Assembly (NCBI RefSeq): GCF_009905375.1
Contig: NW_027417123.1
Location: 1 to 64,000 of the forward strand
Length of the DNA: 64,000 nt
Reading direction: 5' to 3'
DNA from: Apium graveolens
Taxonomy: Eukaryota; Streptophyta; Magnoliopsida; Apiales; Apiaceae
Shown piece by piece: positions 22,987 to 34,318 of this stretch. The notes under the pieces are model-generated. The model was not told where the DNA came from, did no database searches, and was given only the letters and a program-made list of their open reading frames with translations. The position numbers and the translations under genes are program-made. The stretch's first letter is position 1. Every line of letters begins with the position of its first letter.

Positions 22987-23370
22987 ATGGTTCGATTCAA
23001 CATGTTTTTGAACACACAAACCTTCACAATGGAACTCAGTTGTGCCGAGTGGCGGCAGGAGTGGCATATAACAGCCATTCCTGAGGAGATCTGGGACTCT
23101 GTCCCACAGGAGGTGCTGGCTCACCTTCTATTCTTCGAGATGGATTATCATCGCCATCTGGAGCGCCTGGAGGAGGAAAGGCGGGAAGCTATCCGTCAGC
23201 AAGAGCGAATCATTCGACTCGCTATCTTGTTTGTCGAAGATAGGAAGAGGAAGGATGACTTAATCTCGTCTTCTTCCTGTTCTTCTTCATCCTCAGCTTT
23301 GTCAGGCTTCTTAGCTAGGACTAAAGCTGTTGATGTTAGGATTAGAAGCTTAGGGAAAATCTTGTATTGA
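22987..23370 (+). CDS. Small accessory ORF of element B, unknown function
   Basis: 127 codons from ATG 22987 (MVRFNMFLNTQTFTMEL) to TGA 23370. I do not recognise the family. The open frame extends upstream to 22768, but 22987 is preferred because of its context and the TATA box at 22917. The protein has a Trp-rich N-terminal half (WRQEWHITAIPEEIWDSVP), then a strongly charged amphipathic helix (ERLEEERREAIRQQERIIR) and a Ser run. GC content is visibly higher than in the surrounding element. The 3' flank has AT-rich, polyadenylation-like sequence (aatgaaa near 23411). The matching spacer of element D lacks this segment. It could be a captured host gene fragment or an ancestral accessory gene lost from D. 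Confidence 0.6.
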   Translation: MVRFNMFLNTQTFTMELSCAEWRQEWHITAIPEEIWDSVPQEVLAHLLFFEMDYHRHLERLEEERREAIRQQERIIRLAILFVEDRKRKDDLISSSSCSSSSSALSGFLARTKAVDVRIRSLGKILY

Positions 23371-23948
23371 TGTAATTTCTATTTCATATATGTATTGACT
23401 TGATATATTAATGAAAACTGTCTTTACTTCAAGATTTTGTCTCTGAGTTATTTTATCTTGTGTTGATAAATCCTGATTGATATTCTGATGACCATTTAAA
23501 TTTTGTTTTTATTTAAGTTCTGATTCTCCGTCAGCACTTATTCATAGAAATTATCTCGGTCATTTTTAACATGATTCATTTTCAGAATATTAATGTTGCA
23601 GTGAAAAACAATCCAATCAGTGATAACGGGTTAAAATTTGAATTGTTTCCCTTGATAAAAGGAACAGTTTTTTTTCCTTGAAACTCGGCAAATGGATAAG
23701 TCATGATTACTGTTTTCTCGAGCCCAGTAACTATCCGTTATTACTGCATGTCTGACAGGTGTCCAACGGTAACATTTTTTTTTGTATAAGTACAGCAGAG
23801 AGAAGATTTCTTTAATCTTTTTAATTTCTTCATCTTCTATCTCTCTTCTTACTTTTACTCTCTTTCACTTTACTATTTCCGTTGTTTTCATACAGATATT
23901 ATCTCAAACACCTAACAGGCATACTTGAATTTCAATATTTTTTTTCAC
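23371..23948 (+). other. Element B spacer before ORF3, with promoter-like and acceptor-like sequence
   Basis: Noncoding and alignable with element D from about 23516. It ends in a TATA-like gtataagtac (23784-23793), a long C/T tract (23820-23880), and an acceptor-like ttttcatacag ending at 23895, 53 bases before the ORF3 ATG. Either an internal promoter or a spliced subgenomic RNA could express ORF3. Confidence 0.5.
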
Positions 23949-26900
23949 ATGGCACCAAAGGATTTAATCATTGATGGAGCAAAGTTCGTTCCAAACAACT
24001 ATGCTGCAATTCTTGATCATACTGAAGCTCCATCTGAATTGCATTTTGTGCAAGATCTTCTTGCACATAGTGAGGTTGGGTACGCCTTAACTCAGCCTGA
24101 ATTCTTTTCAAGTCAACAAGTTCTGAGGTTCTGGAGGACTGGCGTTTTTGATGATGGTGGTAACCGTGGAACTCCCAGTATTATTTTCCAAGTGGGTGAT
24201 TCATCTTTTGTAGTCACTCCTGGTACAGTACGCAGGGCTTTACATCTTCCAGAGGATTGTACTTTCTCAGTTCCAGAGGACTCAGCCCTTCGGGAGTTAA
24301 TGGCTGAATTGGGATATGAAAAGAGTCTGACGAAACTTGGACAATTGAAACGGGCTAATATCAGAAGAGAATGGAGTTTCTTCTTCGATTGCATCACCAA
24401 GGCCTTTGGCAACAAGTGTTCAAATTTTGATGCCATCCCAATTCTAAGTCAGCACATCGGGTATGCTATTATCCATCAAACTCATTTTGATTTTGCAACT
24501 GGAATAATTGGTTTTATTGGGGATAGGATGACAGAGGATCGAGATGTTGTTTATTTTGCTAGATTCTGTCAACTTATTTATACGTATTGTACTGCTGAAC
24601 CCCAGTTAGTCAGCACTCAAACCCCACCTTTTAAGGTTGCAAAAAGGTACTTTAACGACCTGATAAATGCTGACACAAAGAAATCAATGGTGAGACAATT
24701 ACAGATTCCTCAGTCTGTGAAACAGATTCTGGTAAATGCTGATCCAGCTACTTACAAATCTGTTTACTCAAATGTTCAACCAACTCACCATAACCAAAAT
24801 CCATCAACCTCAGTCCCTACCTCTCATTCTACTCAACCTACCCTCAGAACTTATCTCAAATCCTATCTCTCCACTTCACAGAATGCTCAACCTTCTTCTT
24901 CAGCACCTACTGTGAAGCCTACATCCTCTAAGCCAAAGAGAACAAAGACTGTTCCTCAAACATCTCAGAAGAAGCGGAGGATTACTTTGAGAGATGAATC
25001 AGATTCTGAGGATCAGATTCCATCTTCAGAACCTATGATAGATGAAGCTGAGAAGGCAACTTCTCAGAAGGATTCTGCAATTGGGGGTTCTAGGCTTCTC
25101 AAGAGGCTTAGACGTATGACGGTTCCTGCAACTCCCAAGGAATCCACATCAACAAGGAAGTACAAGAAACAGAGGGCACAGAGGCCAGTTTCAGATGATG
25201 AGGAGGAAGCAGCTAAGGAAGGGGATCAGGAATCTCTGATCTCGCAAGACAAGGAATTTGCTCCAGTCACTTCTTCTCCGTCAACTCAATCTCAGGAACC
25301 TGTATCTGACAAGGCTAATTCACCTTCTATATCTCTTGTTGATCCAGGCACAAGTGCTGAAATTGATATTCAGAACTTGGTTGTGCCTGAAATACTTTTG
25401 TTAGAAGCTCCAACAACAAATAATCCTTCCACAACACCTGTTACTGATGCTGTTCAAACTCCTGAGTTATCACTATCACCTTCTCTGCATCAAGATGATG
25501 ATCAGATTTTAGGTGAGCATCAGGATATGGCTGTTGATCAGAACTTAGTATCCGATCAGCAATTAGAGGATGTTGAAGCCTCCATTGCTACTCACACAGT
25601 TGTCTTATCAGAAGATACTGATTCTTTAAGTTCTGATGCTGCAAATGTTGGAGATACTGGTGAAGCTGCTACAACTGTAGATGCTGATGCAGCAGGTCCT
25701 TCAGGACATTACTCCTCCATTGACTCTTCCTAAGTCTGAACTGCTAAAGGAGTTTGTTATCAGGGATGCACCAGTACCTTGGAGTGAAACTCCTGCAGGT
25801 CAGGAGTGGACTAAGGAATGGAACTCAGTTTCATGTGTTCCAAATGCTTTACATCTTGCTGAGCACTTGACTAAAGCTGATGAAATGTTAAATTCTGATG
25901 ATTTTAAAACCCAGCTTAGAGTCACTGCATTGAGTACTAAACATCTACAAGGTCTTCATTCCAATACTCATGCAGAGCTACACAAGATTCAGGAGAACTT
26001 TATTAAACAGGAACAAGTTTGGAAACTTGATAAGAAAAAGTTCTTCCAACCTACCATTGACAGGGTTGCTTATATTGAGAAAACTCAAGAGAAGCAACAA
26101 GCTCAGATTGATCAAATTCTGACAAATCAAGCTTCTCAGCAATCGCAACTTACTGAAATCCAGACCTCAGTGGAACTACTTATCTCTCTTTTATTACCTG
26201 CTGATGCCAAAAAGGGGGAGAAGGTAATTAAGTCCAAATGCAAAACCAACAAGTCACTGCAAGGAAAGGATGATGGAAAAGATGACCAAGGAAACTCTGG
26301 AATGGGTAGTGGTCATAGTCAAGGTAGAAGGTTTACATCAAGACAAGCTAGTCACAGAACAAGTTCTGATACTGGGAAAAGAATAAGTTCTGCTGCTGGT
26401 AAAAGGATAAGTTCTGATGAACTTCTAGATCTTGATGAGGAAATGTCAAGACAGTTATTTCTTCAAGAAAATCCAGGGATGGACTTGGAAAGTTTAAAGG
26501 AAGAAGAAGCCAGACTTAAATCAGAGAAAGTCACATCTAAATCTGAAGCTTCTGGTAAAAAGTTACTTCCAAAACCTAAAGGCATTGTGATCAAAGAAAG
26601 GATACATACTGAAGAAACTTTGGCTAGATCACAACCACAGATAGATCCAAGATCCAAGGGTAAAGAAAAGGTTGGTGAACCTATCAAGCCTTATGTACCT
26701 CCTGAGGAAGAAGAAATTACTGATGGAAAAGATAATCTTGCTCTGACTTCAAGAAAAGTTCTTAAAACAACCTCTGACATGGCTCAAGTTGTTCAGAGTC
26801 AAGAAATTGTAAGTTCTGATATTCAGAAGAAGCAAGTAACCTCTGACAGTGCTCAAGTTAACTTGATATCAGAAAATAAATCTAAAACACTCCTACCAGG

Positions 26901-27657
26901 ATTCACTAAAGCAAAACAGACTCAATCTTTGAAGACTACTTCAAGTGGTTTTGAAGCAAGAGTAGTTACTGGAAAGGAAGCTAGAGATAAAACTGGATTG
27001 GGAAGTGCTGATGAAAGAAGAGTACACAACACTACTGATGATCCAACTTCCTTGTGTGAACCAGGTATTGGAGCAACTCCTGAAAGATTGAATCAACTAG
27101 AATCTGTACAGATGGTTTACCATACCTACTTGAAAGAATACATCATGTTGTATTTCATGACAGATGGTAGGGTTTATCATATAAGACAAAATGCCATTCC
27201 GTTGAAGTATTTTGAAGAATTGGAGCATATATTGTTCTTACTTCAAGTGGATGACAGAATAACAGAGACTGCTGCAAACTACTTAAAGGAACAGATTCAG
27301 AGACAGAAAAGACTTTATTCTGTTAAGTCTGACAGCAGATATGTTCCAAAGTACAGAAATCACAATGGTGATATTGTTGATATGAAGCCTAATACTGCAC
27401 AGATCAGAACATATCTTGGTATTAAGGGGCTTGAATTCAATCTAGAGTCTAATAAAGCTTATGTCATAAGACTAGATCGGGAGTTGAGAAAAGCAAAGAT
27501 TAATGATCTCAGAGCTGCAATATTTCAAACTGGTGAAGATACTGCAGAGCTTAAAGATGTCAAACGGAGAATGATTGATGAACTCAGATATGCTGAGAAA
27601 TGTTTGTTGAAGAATTATCTCAGAACAACTCCTGACATCAGAGAGATCAGAAAATGA
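23949..27657 (+). pseudogene. Element B ORF3 (Sirevirus third ORF), one frameshift
   Basis: Starts at ATG 23949 (ATGGCACCAAAG). The first frame runs to TAA 25733; the homologous protein continues in the +1 frame from about 25700 to TGA 27657, about 1237 codons in all. Comparison with D shows one extra base near 25706 in B. The N-terminal globular region (residues 1-250) holds FVQDLLAHSEVGYALTQP, FWRTGVFDDGG and EWSFFFDCITKAFGNKCSNFD. Pro/Ser/Thr-rich and acidic linkers follow. Next come EEFV-like PVPWSETPAGQEWTKEW, a helical region (about 25930-26200) and Ser/Lys-rich repeats. The C-terminal domain begins LNQLESVQMVYH and ends LRTTPDIREIRK. No signal peptide or transmembrane segment is visible. 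Function is unknown. Confidence 0.8.
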
Positions 27658-27864
27658 TGAAGCCAAGTCGAAGATCTACAACTGCTTAAATTCTGATATT
27701 TATACAGATTGAAGTTGTTATCAGAAGTTGAATTGGTAAAAACTTTAAGGACTGTAAGTTGTAGTTATCTTGTCTATTTCTCATGCATTTGTACTTAATG
27801 TTTTTGACATCATCAAATATCTGTTAAACTTGTATATTTTGTTAATTTACAAGTTGGGGGAGAT
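27658..27864 (+). other. Element B 3' spacer and polypurine tract
   Basis: Noncoding; ends acaagttgggggagat directly before the 3' LTR. Confidence 0.85.
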
Positions 27865-28463
27865 TGTTAGATATATTTGATAATGTCATGGCTAATATGT
27901 TTTATGTTTAGATTTCAGATCTTATTTGAACAGAACAAATCAGTACTTAACTGATCAGTACTTATACTGGAAGTCAGAACTTAAGGGATATCAGTACTTA
28001 TGTTATCAGGAGATAGATATCAGAACTTAAGTGCTGAAGGACGATCAGATAAGGACAGTAGCTGATTAAAGTTAAGAAGATCAAGATAAACATAAGAAGA
28101 GATATGCATGAAGAAGGAATTCCGTGAAGAATGGAATACTTGGAATAGAAGATATCTGATTGATATATTTTAGGAAGCAGAATTATATTCCATATCAATT
28201 AGCGAATATCTTGTAACTGTGTAGTATATAAACACAGAAATAGAGTTTACACTATATGTGTTATCATTATCGAGAATATTATTTAGTATAACTCTAGCAG
28301 CTCTCGTGATATTTTGTTCATCACTGAGAGATAACAGTTCCAGATTGTAACAGAGTTTATTGTTTAAATAAAGTTTATTTTCTGTTACATAAGTTCTTGA
28401 AGTTTGATTTGATTGTGATAAACACTGTATTCACCCCCTCTACAGTGAAAGTGTGACCTAACA
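27865..28463 (+). repeat. Element B 3' LTR (599 bp)
   Basis: Copy of 15249-15847 with two transitions by eye. Followed by target duplication cattc at 28464-28468. Confidence 0.95.
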
Positions 28464-28480
28464 CATTCCATTACACAACC

Positions 28481-28782
28481 CCGGCTGTGGCACGAAACGC
28501 CATGTAATGTTCAATAGGCAGACAACTCTTGTCAATTACATCTTATGTTATTCCCTAATCAAACTTTAGCCTCTTGAATAATTGAGTCACGGCTGTGGCA
28601 CGACAAACTCAATATTCTAAGTCAAGTCTAACCCAACATTCCGTACAATTGAATCAGTCCCCAAAGGCCCACGGCTGTGGCACGTAACGACCTTTAGATT
28701 CTTATTCAATGTACACATCTCTATGTAATAGACAAGTATTTCTTATTTCGAAATCAAAGCCCTCGACTGTGGCACGAAACGA
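28481..28782. repeat. Four spaced copies of ggctgtggcacg in the C leader
   Basis: Copies lie at about 28482, 28589, 28670 and 28764 (the last as gactgtggcacg), each followed by aaacg or similar (cacgaaacg, cacgacaaac, cacgtaacg, cacgaaacg). Spacing is about 80-107 bases. The flanking sequence between copies differs. Confidence 0.75.
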
Positions 28783-29373
28783 CAATGATTCAAAAATAAG
28801 AACTACTTTCTACCATGTTGGAAGGCTATGACCGACACAAGCCCGTTGTGTCATTGGCCAATTACTACTTGATATTATTTAATTTTAGAGGGATTATATT
28901 ACGTTACAATCATAATCATATTCAATTACGTGTTTCACAAACACAAGAATCTCATGATTGTATTCATAATATTGTTCTTAAGGTTATGAAACAATTTCAC
29001 AATACTAGGTTGTCTAACAAACGCCTTATGTTTATTTAAGTTCACCTAAATCTATCATCGCATGATAAACTAAGCATATATCACATATATAAACATGAAT
29101 AAACATCAATGTAGGCATGTTACATCATCTAGCACATTAGTCTAAGCATTATACATCTCTATGTATTACATGAAGCATTTAAAAGCAATTAAAACAGTCA
29201 AAAACAGCTTTAAAACACTTTATGGAAATATAAACAGTTCAAAACTTTTATATAAACTAAAATTGATCACTCCATTAGATCCGTCTCGGAAAAACGAATC
29301 CAACGGTATATTGCACGCCCAAAACGGAGTTACAAAACTCCTAGAAAATCAATTTTAATATCAACAGACGGGC

Positions 29374-29480
29374 TGTAACGCATTACAGGAATGCGTTACA
29401 AGCCCTGTAACGCATTCCGGTGATGCGTTACACGGGTGTAACGCATTCAGGTGTGTAACGCATTCCCGAAATGCGTTACA
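29374..29480. repeat. Cluster of direct and inverted tgtaacgcatt repeats in the C leader
   Basis: In about 107 bases there are four forward copies of gtaacgcatt and three inverted copies (aatgcgttac or atgcgttac). Neighbouring forward/inverted pairs have 6-10 base loops, so the RNA or single strand could fold into consecutive hairpins. Confidence 0.85.
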
Positions 29481-29623
29481 CCCCTTTTTTTTTCACAGCC
29501 GCCTGACAGATTCTTTTCTCGGTTAGCGTGCCTGACTGTTCTGTCTTCTACTGTGCATCACACATAACAACACAGCAGATGTACGACTATATACTTACAG
29601 CCACATATTATATACAACAGAAT

Positions 29624-29648
29624 ATTATATATATATATATATATATAT
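29624..29648. repeat. AT dinucleotide microsatellite
   Basis: Uninterrupted alternating at run in the C leader. Confidence 0.9.
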
Positions 29649-29907
29649 CTATATTTTATTATGAATTTAATTGTAAGAACTTCAAAAATTCATAATAAAA
29701 AATCTATACATCATAAAATTATGAAAAAAATACCCAGACGATCTACAACACTTGTAGAACCCAGATCAACATTCAACATTATTCTGAGAAACGATTTCTC
29801 ATCAGACAAAATTAATCAATGATATAACTTGTAAAAATCATAATTAATTCATACAAGCACATAAAATCCTGAAATTTTTACCACAGATCTATATGCATAC
29901 AACCTAT

Positions 29908-29920
29908 GCTCTGATACCAT
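29908..29920 (-). other. Element C primer-binding site
   Basis: The - strand reads ATGGTATCAGAGC next to the LTR end; complementary to initiator Met tRNA. Confidence 0.9.
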
Positions 29921-31587
29921 TGTTGGATTTTTAACGCAGCGAGGGCATGGCAAAACACTTTTACACATACAAAATCCAAATAAAAGCATATAAATCGTGA
30001 ATAAAAATTCGAGGGATCGAATCTAACCTTTTAAAATAATTCGGAGACAACGATCAGAGATCCTTAGCAGTTGCTCCTCAAGTGTGAAGCACTCCACCGG
30101 TATCCACCAAGAAAACGATGTTAAGGAGGAGGAAGAAGGTGGAGAGAATTGGGTTTTCTAAACTTTTTGGGTTTTCGGGTTTCGAGGTTGGAATAAAATT
30201 AGGGTCTATAATAGTGTATTTATAGGCAAAATTTTCAGCTGAAATTTTCCCATAAATAATATTATTATTATCCCATTTATTATTCTCATTAATAATTAAA
30301 ACACCTTTTAATTATTAATCCTTTTTCTAAACACTTTAAAAATAATTCTCTCTCTTGATTTAATTTCCAAAAATTAAATCCTTAATTAATAATATTAAGA
30401 ACTTTTCTTAATTAATTTATAATCAATTAAATCTCATTTAATTAATTATTAAATTTGCCAATTAATTATTTATTTCACAAATAAATAATTATTAGCCATT
30501 ATTAATTAATTCCTCCACCAATAAATCATTCTCTTTTATGGTGTGACCCTGTAGGTTCAATATTAAGCCGGTAGTAGAAATAAATAATAATAAAACTATT
30601 TTATCATTATTTATATAAATTCTCTAATTTATTAAATATGATTAATTAATTAATCACATTTATTCTACATCGTGAGTGATGCTTCTCAACATATCGCGAC
30701 TATCCGGATAATATGAATTCACTGCTTAGAATACCAAGAACCTGTCAGTGAATAGTTACCGTACAATAAACTCCTTCTACCCTACAATGTCCCGATTAAA
30801 TACAAGGCATGGATCTCGTGTCAAGCCTATCTAATTCAATCATTTTGCTTACCATTTACTATGCGTAGTTCTATGCAAATTAGAAACTCCTTTCTAATTT
30901 CATTTACTCTGGCCAGAGATTCCTGAACTAGCATAAGTGGATCAGCCTTGAACATTCGCTTCCTTCACTAGAAGGGGTAGATCCTTTATTGATCATACAC
31001 TATCTTCGTGTACAAATTCCTATACCCAGAAGAGCCCTAATAATTGTCCCTGGAGACTAAGAACTAAACCAAAGCATAGTTCAGTGTACACAAGATGACT
31101 ATGATGACCTCAAGTCTAAGGATACTTGTACAACTATCACTATGTGAACAACTGCTGACACGTGAGTGAACTCCATCAGTTGTTCAGTTGTGCGAGTCAT
31201 GTTCAGTGAACTTATTCTATAATAAGCACTGACATACTAGCTATAGTGTCACCACACAAATATCTATGAGAACAGACATCCTTCAAAATGAAGCAAGCAT
31301 GGTATGTACCGATCTTTGCGGATTATTAATTACCAGTTAGTAATCCTATGACCAGGAACTATTTAAGTTTAGAGTTATCATCTTTTAGGTCTCACTATTA
31401 TGATCTCATCATAATCCATAAAAAGCTTTACTCTAAACTATGGTATATCTTATTTAAACACTTAAATAGATAAAGCCCGTAATAAAACAAAACAAGTCTT
31501 TATTAATATCAATGAAATCAAAACAGATTACATAAAAGTTATTCCTAAATCCTAATACATGATTGGACTTAGGACATATTCCTTTCA
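29921..31587 (-). repeat. Element C 5' LTR (1667 bp)
   Basis: Nearly identical to 10592-12258. Followed by acctg (31588-31592), the right target duplication. Confidence 0.93.
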
Positions 31588-34114
31588 ACCTGTAGTCATT
31601 GAATTACTTCCTACTTCTGAATCAGCTCACAAGTCTCCTATTCAAGAACAAGAGCATATTCCAGAGAAAGTGTCTACACCTCCTGTGTCTCCAATAATTA
31701 ATCCAGTACATACTGAAGACCCGGGTACAAGTGCTGAAATTGATATTCATAACTTGATCGTGCCTGAGGTTCTGTACTTGGAAGCTCCACCAACTCAACT
31801 CACTCCACCAACAACACCAATTCTAGATGATGATTTCAATGAAAATATTCCAACCACACCAATTTTGAATCTGGATGATGATAATCAGATTAAAGGTGGG
31901 CATCAAGATTTGGCTGTTGATCAGAACTTAGCTGCAGATCAGAACTTAGAGGATGATGTTGAAGCCTCTATAGCCTCACATACTGTTATTCTATTAGAGA
32001 ATGCTAATACTGCAGGCTCTGTAAGTTCTGATGCTGATAATGTTGAACTTACTGGTGAAGCTGCTGCAAATGTAGATGCTGATGCAGCTGGTCCATCAGG
32101 ACATGCACCTCACCAAGCTCCATGTAAAGCTGATTTGATTAAGAAGTTTGTTAGGGGGAATGCACCAGTACCTTGGAGTGAAACTCCTAGAGGAAAGGAG
32201 TGGACTAAGGAATGGAACTCAGCTAGTTTTGTTCCTACTGAAAAAATTCTTGCTGAGCACCTTGCCAAATCTGATGAAATGCTGATAAATGATGATTTCA
32301 AGGCACATCTGAAAGTTACTGCAATGAGTACAAGGCACCTTCAAGGTCAACACTCAATAACTCATGACAAGGTGAGTAAAATTCAAAAATCTTTGATCCA
32401 GCAAGATATGAATATAAAATTGGAAAAGAACAGATTTTTCAAGCCAGCCTTTGACAGAATTGGGTATATTGAAAAAACCCAGGAGAAGCAACATGATCAG
32501 ATTGATGAAATTCTGAAGAATCAAGCTTCTCATCAAACTCAACTCAATGAGATCCAATCCTCAGTGGAATTGTTTGTCTCTCTTCTTTTACCTGCTGATG
32601 CCAAAAAGGGGGGAAAGTAATTAAGTCCAAATACAAATCTATTCAATCATTGAAGGGTAAGGATGATGGAAATGATGACCAGGTAAACTCTGGAATGGGT
32701 AGAGGTCATGGTCAAGACAAAGGTGGCAAAGGTTCTTCATCAAAGACAACTGAAATTTCTACACAAAGAACAAGTTCTGATACTGGGAGAAGAATAAGTT
32801 CTGATACTGGTAAGAGGATAAGTTCTACTGAACATCTGGAACTTGATGAAAAGATTTCAAAGAGATTATTTATTAAAGAAAATCCTGGAATGGACTTTGA
32901 AAGTCTAAAGGAAGAAGAAGCTAGACTTAAAGCAGAAAAAGTCAACTCTAAAATCTAAAGCTTCTGTTCTTGAAAAGAAACTTCCAAAACCTAAGGGTAT
33001 TGTGATTAAGGAAAGGACAATTTCTGAGGCAACCAAAGCCAAATCACAAGTGGAGATAGATCCAAGATTTTAGGGCAAAGAAAAAGTTGATGAACCTGTA
33101 AAGGTATATGTGCCAGTCATGGATGAATAAATAATTGATGAAGAAGATGCTAGTCTTACTCTGATGAAAAAGAAGATTTCTCAACCAACCTCTGACATGG
33201 CTCAAGTTGTTCTGAGTCAAGATATAGTAAGTTCTGATATGACAGTGAAGCTAGCAACCTCTGACATAGCTCAAGTTGGCTTGCCATCAGAAGATAGGGA
33301 CAAGGAAACCTCTAACATTGCTCATGTTAAACCTACAAAGATGCTACTACCAGGATTCACTAAAGCTCAACAGACTCAACCTTTAAAGATTACATCAAGT
33401 GATTTTGAAGCAAGAGTTGTTATAGGAAAGTAAGCAAGTGACAAATCTGGATTAGGTAGTTCAAAAGAGAAGAGAGTAAGCAATACTACCAATGATCCAA
33501 CTTCCTTAAGTGAACCAGGTATAGGAGCAACTCCTGAGAGATTGAATCAACTTGAATCTGTACAAATGGTTTACCATTCTGTTTTGAAAGAAGATATCAT
33601 GTTATACTTTATGACAAATGGGAGGGTATTCCAGATCAGGGAGAATGTAATTTTATTGATGTATTTTGAAGAACTGGAACATGTTCTGTTTCTGTTTCAA
33701 GTTAAAAACAGATCAACAGATGGTGATGCAGGGTGTTTAAAATCAAATATTCAAATACAAAAGAAGCTTTACTCTGTAAAGTCTGACAGCCCATACTGTC
33801 CCAAGTACAGATCTCACAGAGGAGAAATTGTTGAAATGAAGCCTAATACTGCTAAAATCATCACTATATTTTCTGGTATTAAGGGACTTGAATTCAATCC
33901 AGAGTCTGATAAAGCCTATATCATCAGACTAGATCAGGATATACGGAAAGCTAAAATAAATGATCTCAGGGCTGCTATTTTTCAAACTGGTAAAGATACA
34001 GTTGTATTGAAGAATGCTAAAAGGAGGATGGTCAATGAACTTGAATATGCTGAGAGATGTTTATTGAAGAACTATCTCAGAACAACTCCCGATATCAAAG
34101 AGATCAGAAATTGA
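31588..34114 (+). pseudogene. Element D ORF3, C-terminal part (broken)
   Basis: Continues the ORF interrupted at 10591: the codons for ..EPVVIELL join across element C. It is homologous to B ORF3 from about 25270 to 27657. Long open pieces are 31588-32620, about 32650-32958, 33164-33433 and 33542-34114. They are broken by a frameshift at a G/A run (32608-32618), a frameshift near 32950, stops near 33073, 33129 and 33433. At the point where B has its ORF3 frameshift, D reads straight through (PSGHAPHQAPCKADL). The C-terminal domain NQLESVQMVYHSVLK...LRTTPDIKEIRN is the best-preserved part. Confidence 0.78.
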
Positions 34115-34318
34115 AGCCTAGTCAAAGATCTACAACTGCTTAAATTCTGAAGTGTATACAGACTGAAGCTGTTATCAGACCTTGAGGATGGTAAAGTTAC
34201 AAGGACTGTAAGTTGTAGTTATCTAGTCAAATTCTCATGCATTTGTACTTAATATTTTTGACATCATCAAATATCTGTTAAACTTGTATATTATGCTAAT
34301 TTACAAGTTGGGGGAGAT
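34115..34318 (+). other. Element D 3' spacer and polypurine tract
   Basis: Noncoding, matching B 27658-27864. Ends acaagttgggggagat before the LTR. Confidence 0.8.

Larger units (their letters stand above)
15249..28463 (+). mobile_element. Element B: complete young Sirevirus-like Ty1/copia element (13.2 kb)
   Basis: Both 599-bp LTRs, both flanking cattc copies, primer site, gag, pol, a small extra ORF, a long ORF3 and a polypurine tract are all present in order. The LTRs differ by two transitions by eye (in aaagtttRttttc and ctacagtRaaag), so insertion was recent. Gag and Pol frames are open. ORF3 has one frameshift near 25700. It inserted into the 5' leader of element C. Confidence 0.95.
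28469..29907 (-). other. Element C untranslated leader (distal part)
   Basis: On the - strand this is the RNA leader between the primer site and gag, continued at 15248-15059 after removal of B. It has no supportable ORF; short frames at 28815 and 29161 are on the wrong strand. It holds two repeat clusters listed separately and an AT microsatellite. A leader this long (about 1.6 kb) with structured repeats may include the packaging signal. Confidence 0.6.
10592..31587 (-). mobile_element. Element C: Ty1/copia retrotransposon, - strand, interrupted by B
   Basis: Two LTRs of 1667 bp (10592-12258 and 29921-31587) differ at about eight sites by eye and are flanked by acctg. The internal region on the - strand runs from the primer site at 29920 through a long leader (29907-28469 and 15248-15059), gag (15058-14177), a degraded integrase region and remnants of reverse transcriptase/RNase H, to a purine tract at 12270-12259. 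Element B sits in the leader. With most of the polymerase gone, C must have moved using proteins of another element. Confidence 0.9.

Noticed and set aside
28815..29358. Two + strand frames of 74 and 65 codons in the C leader
   Set aside because: Opposite strand to element C, no similarity, and low-complexity composition.
29374..29480. CRISPR-like array
   Set aside because: The repeats are short, alternately inverted, with loops of 3-20 bases, in a eukaryotic retrotransposon leader.
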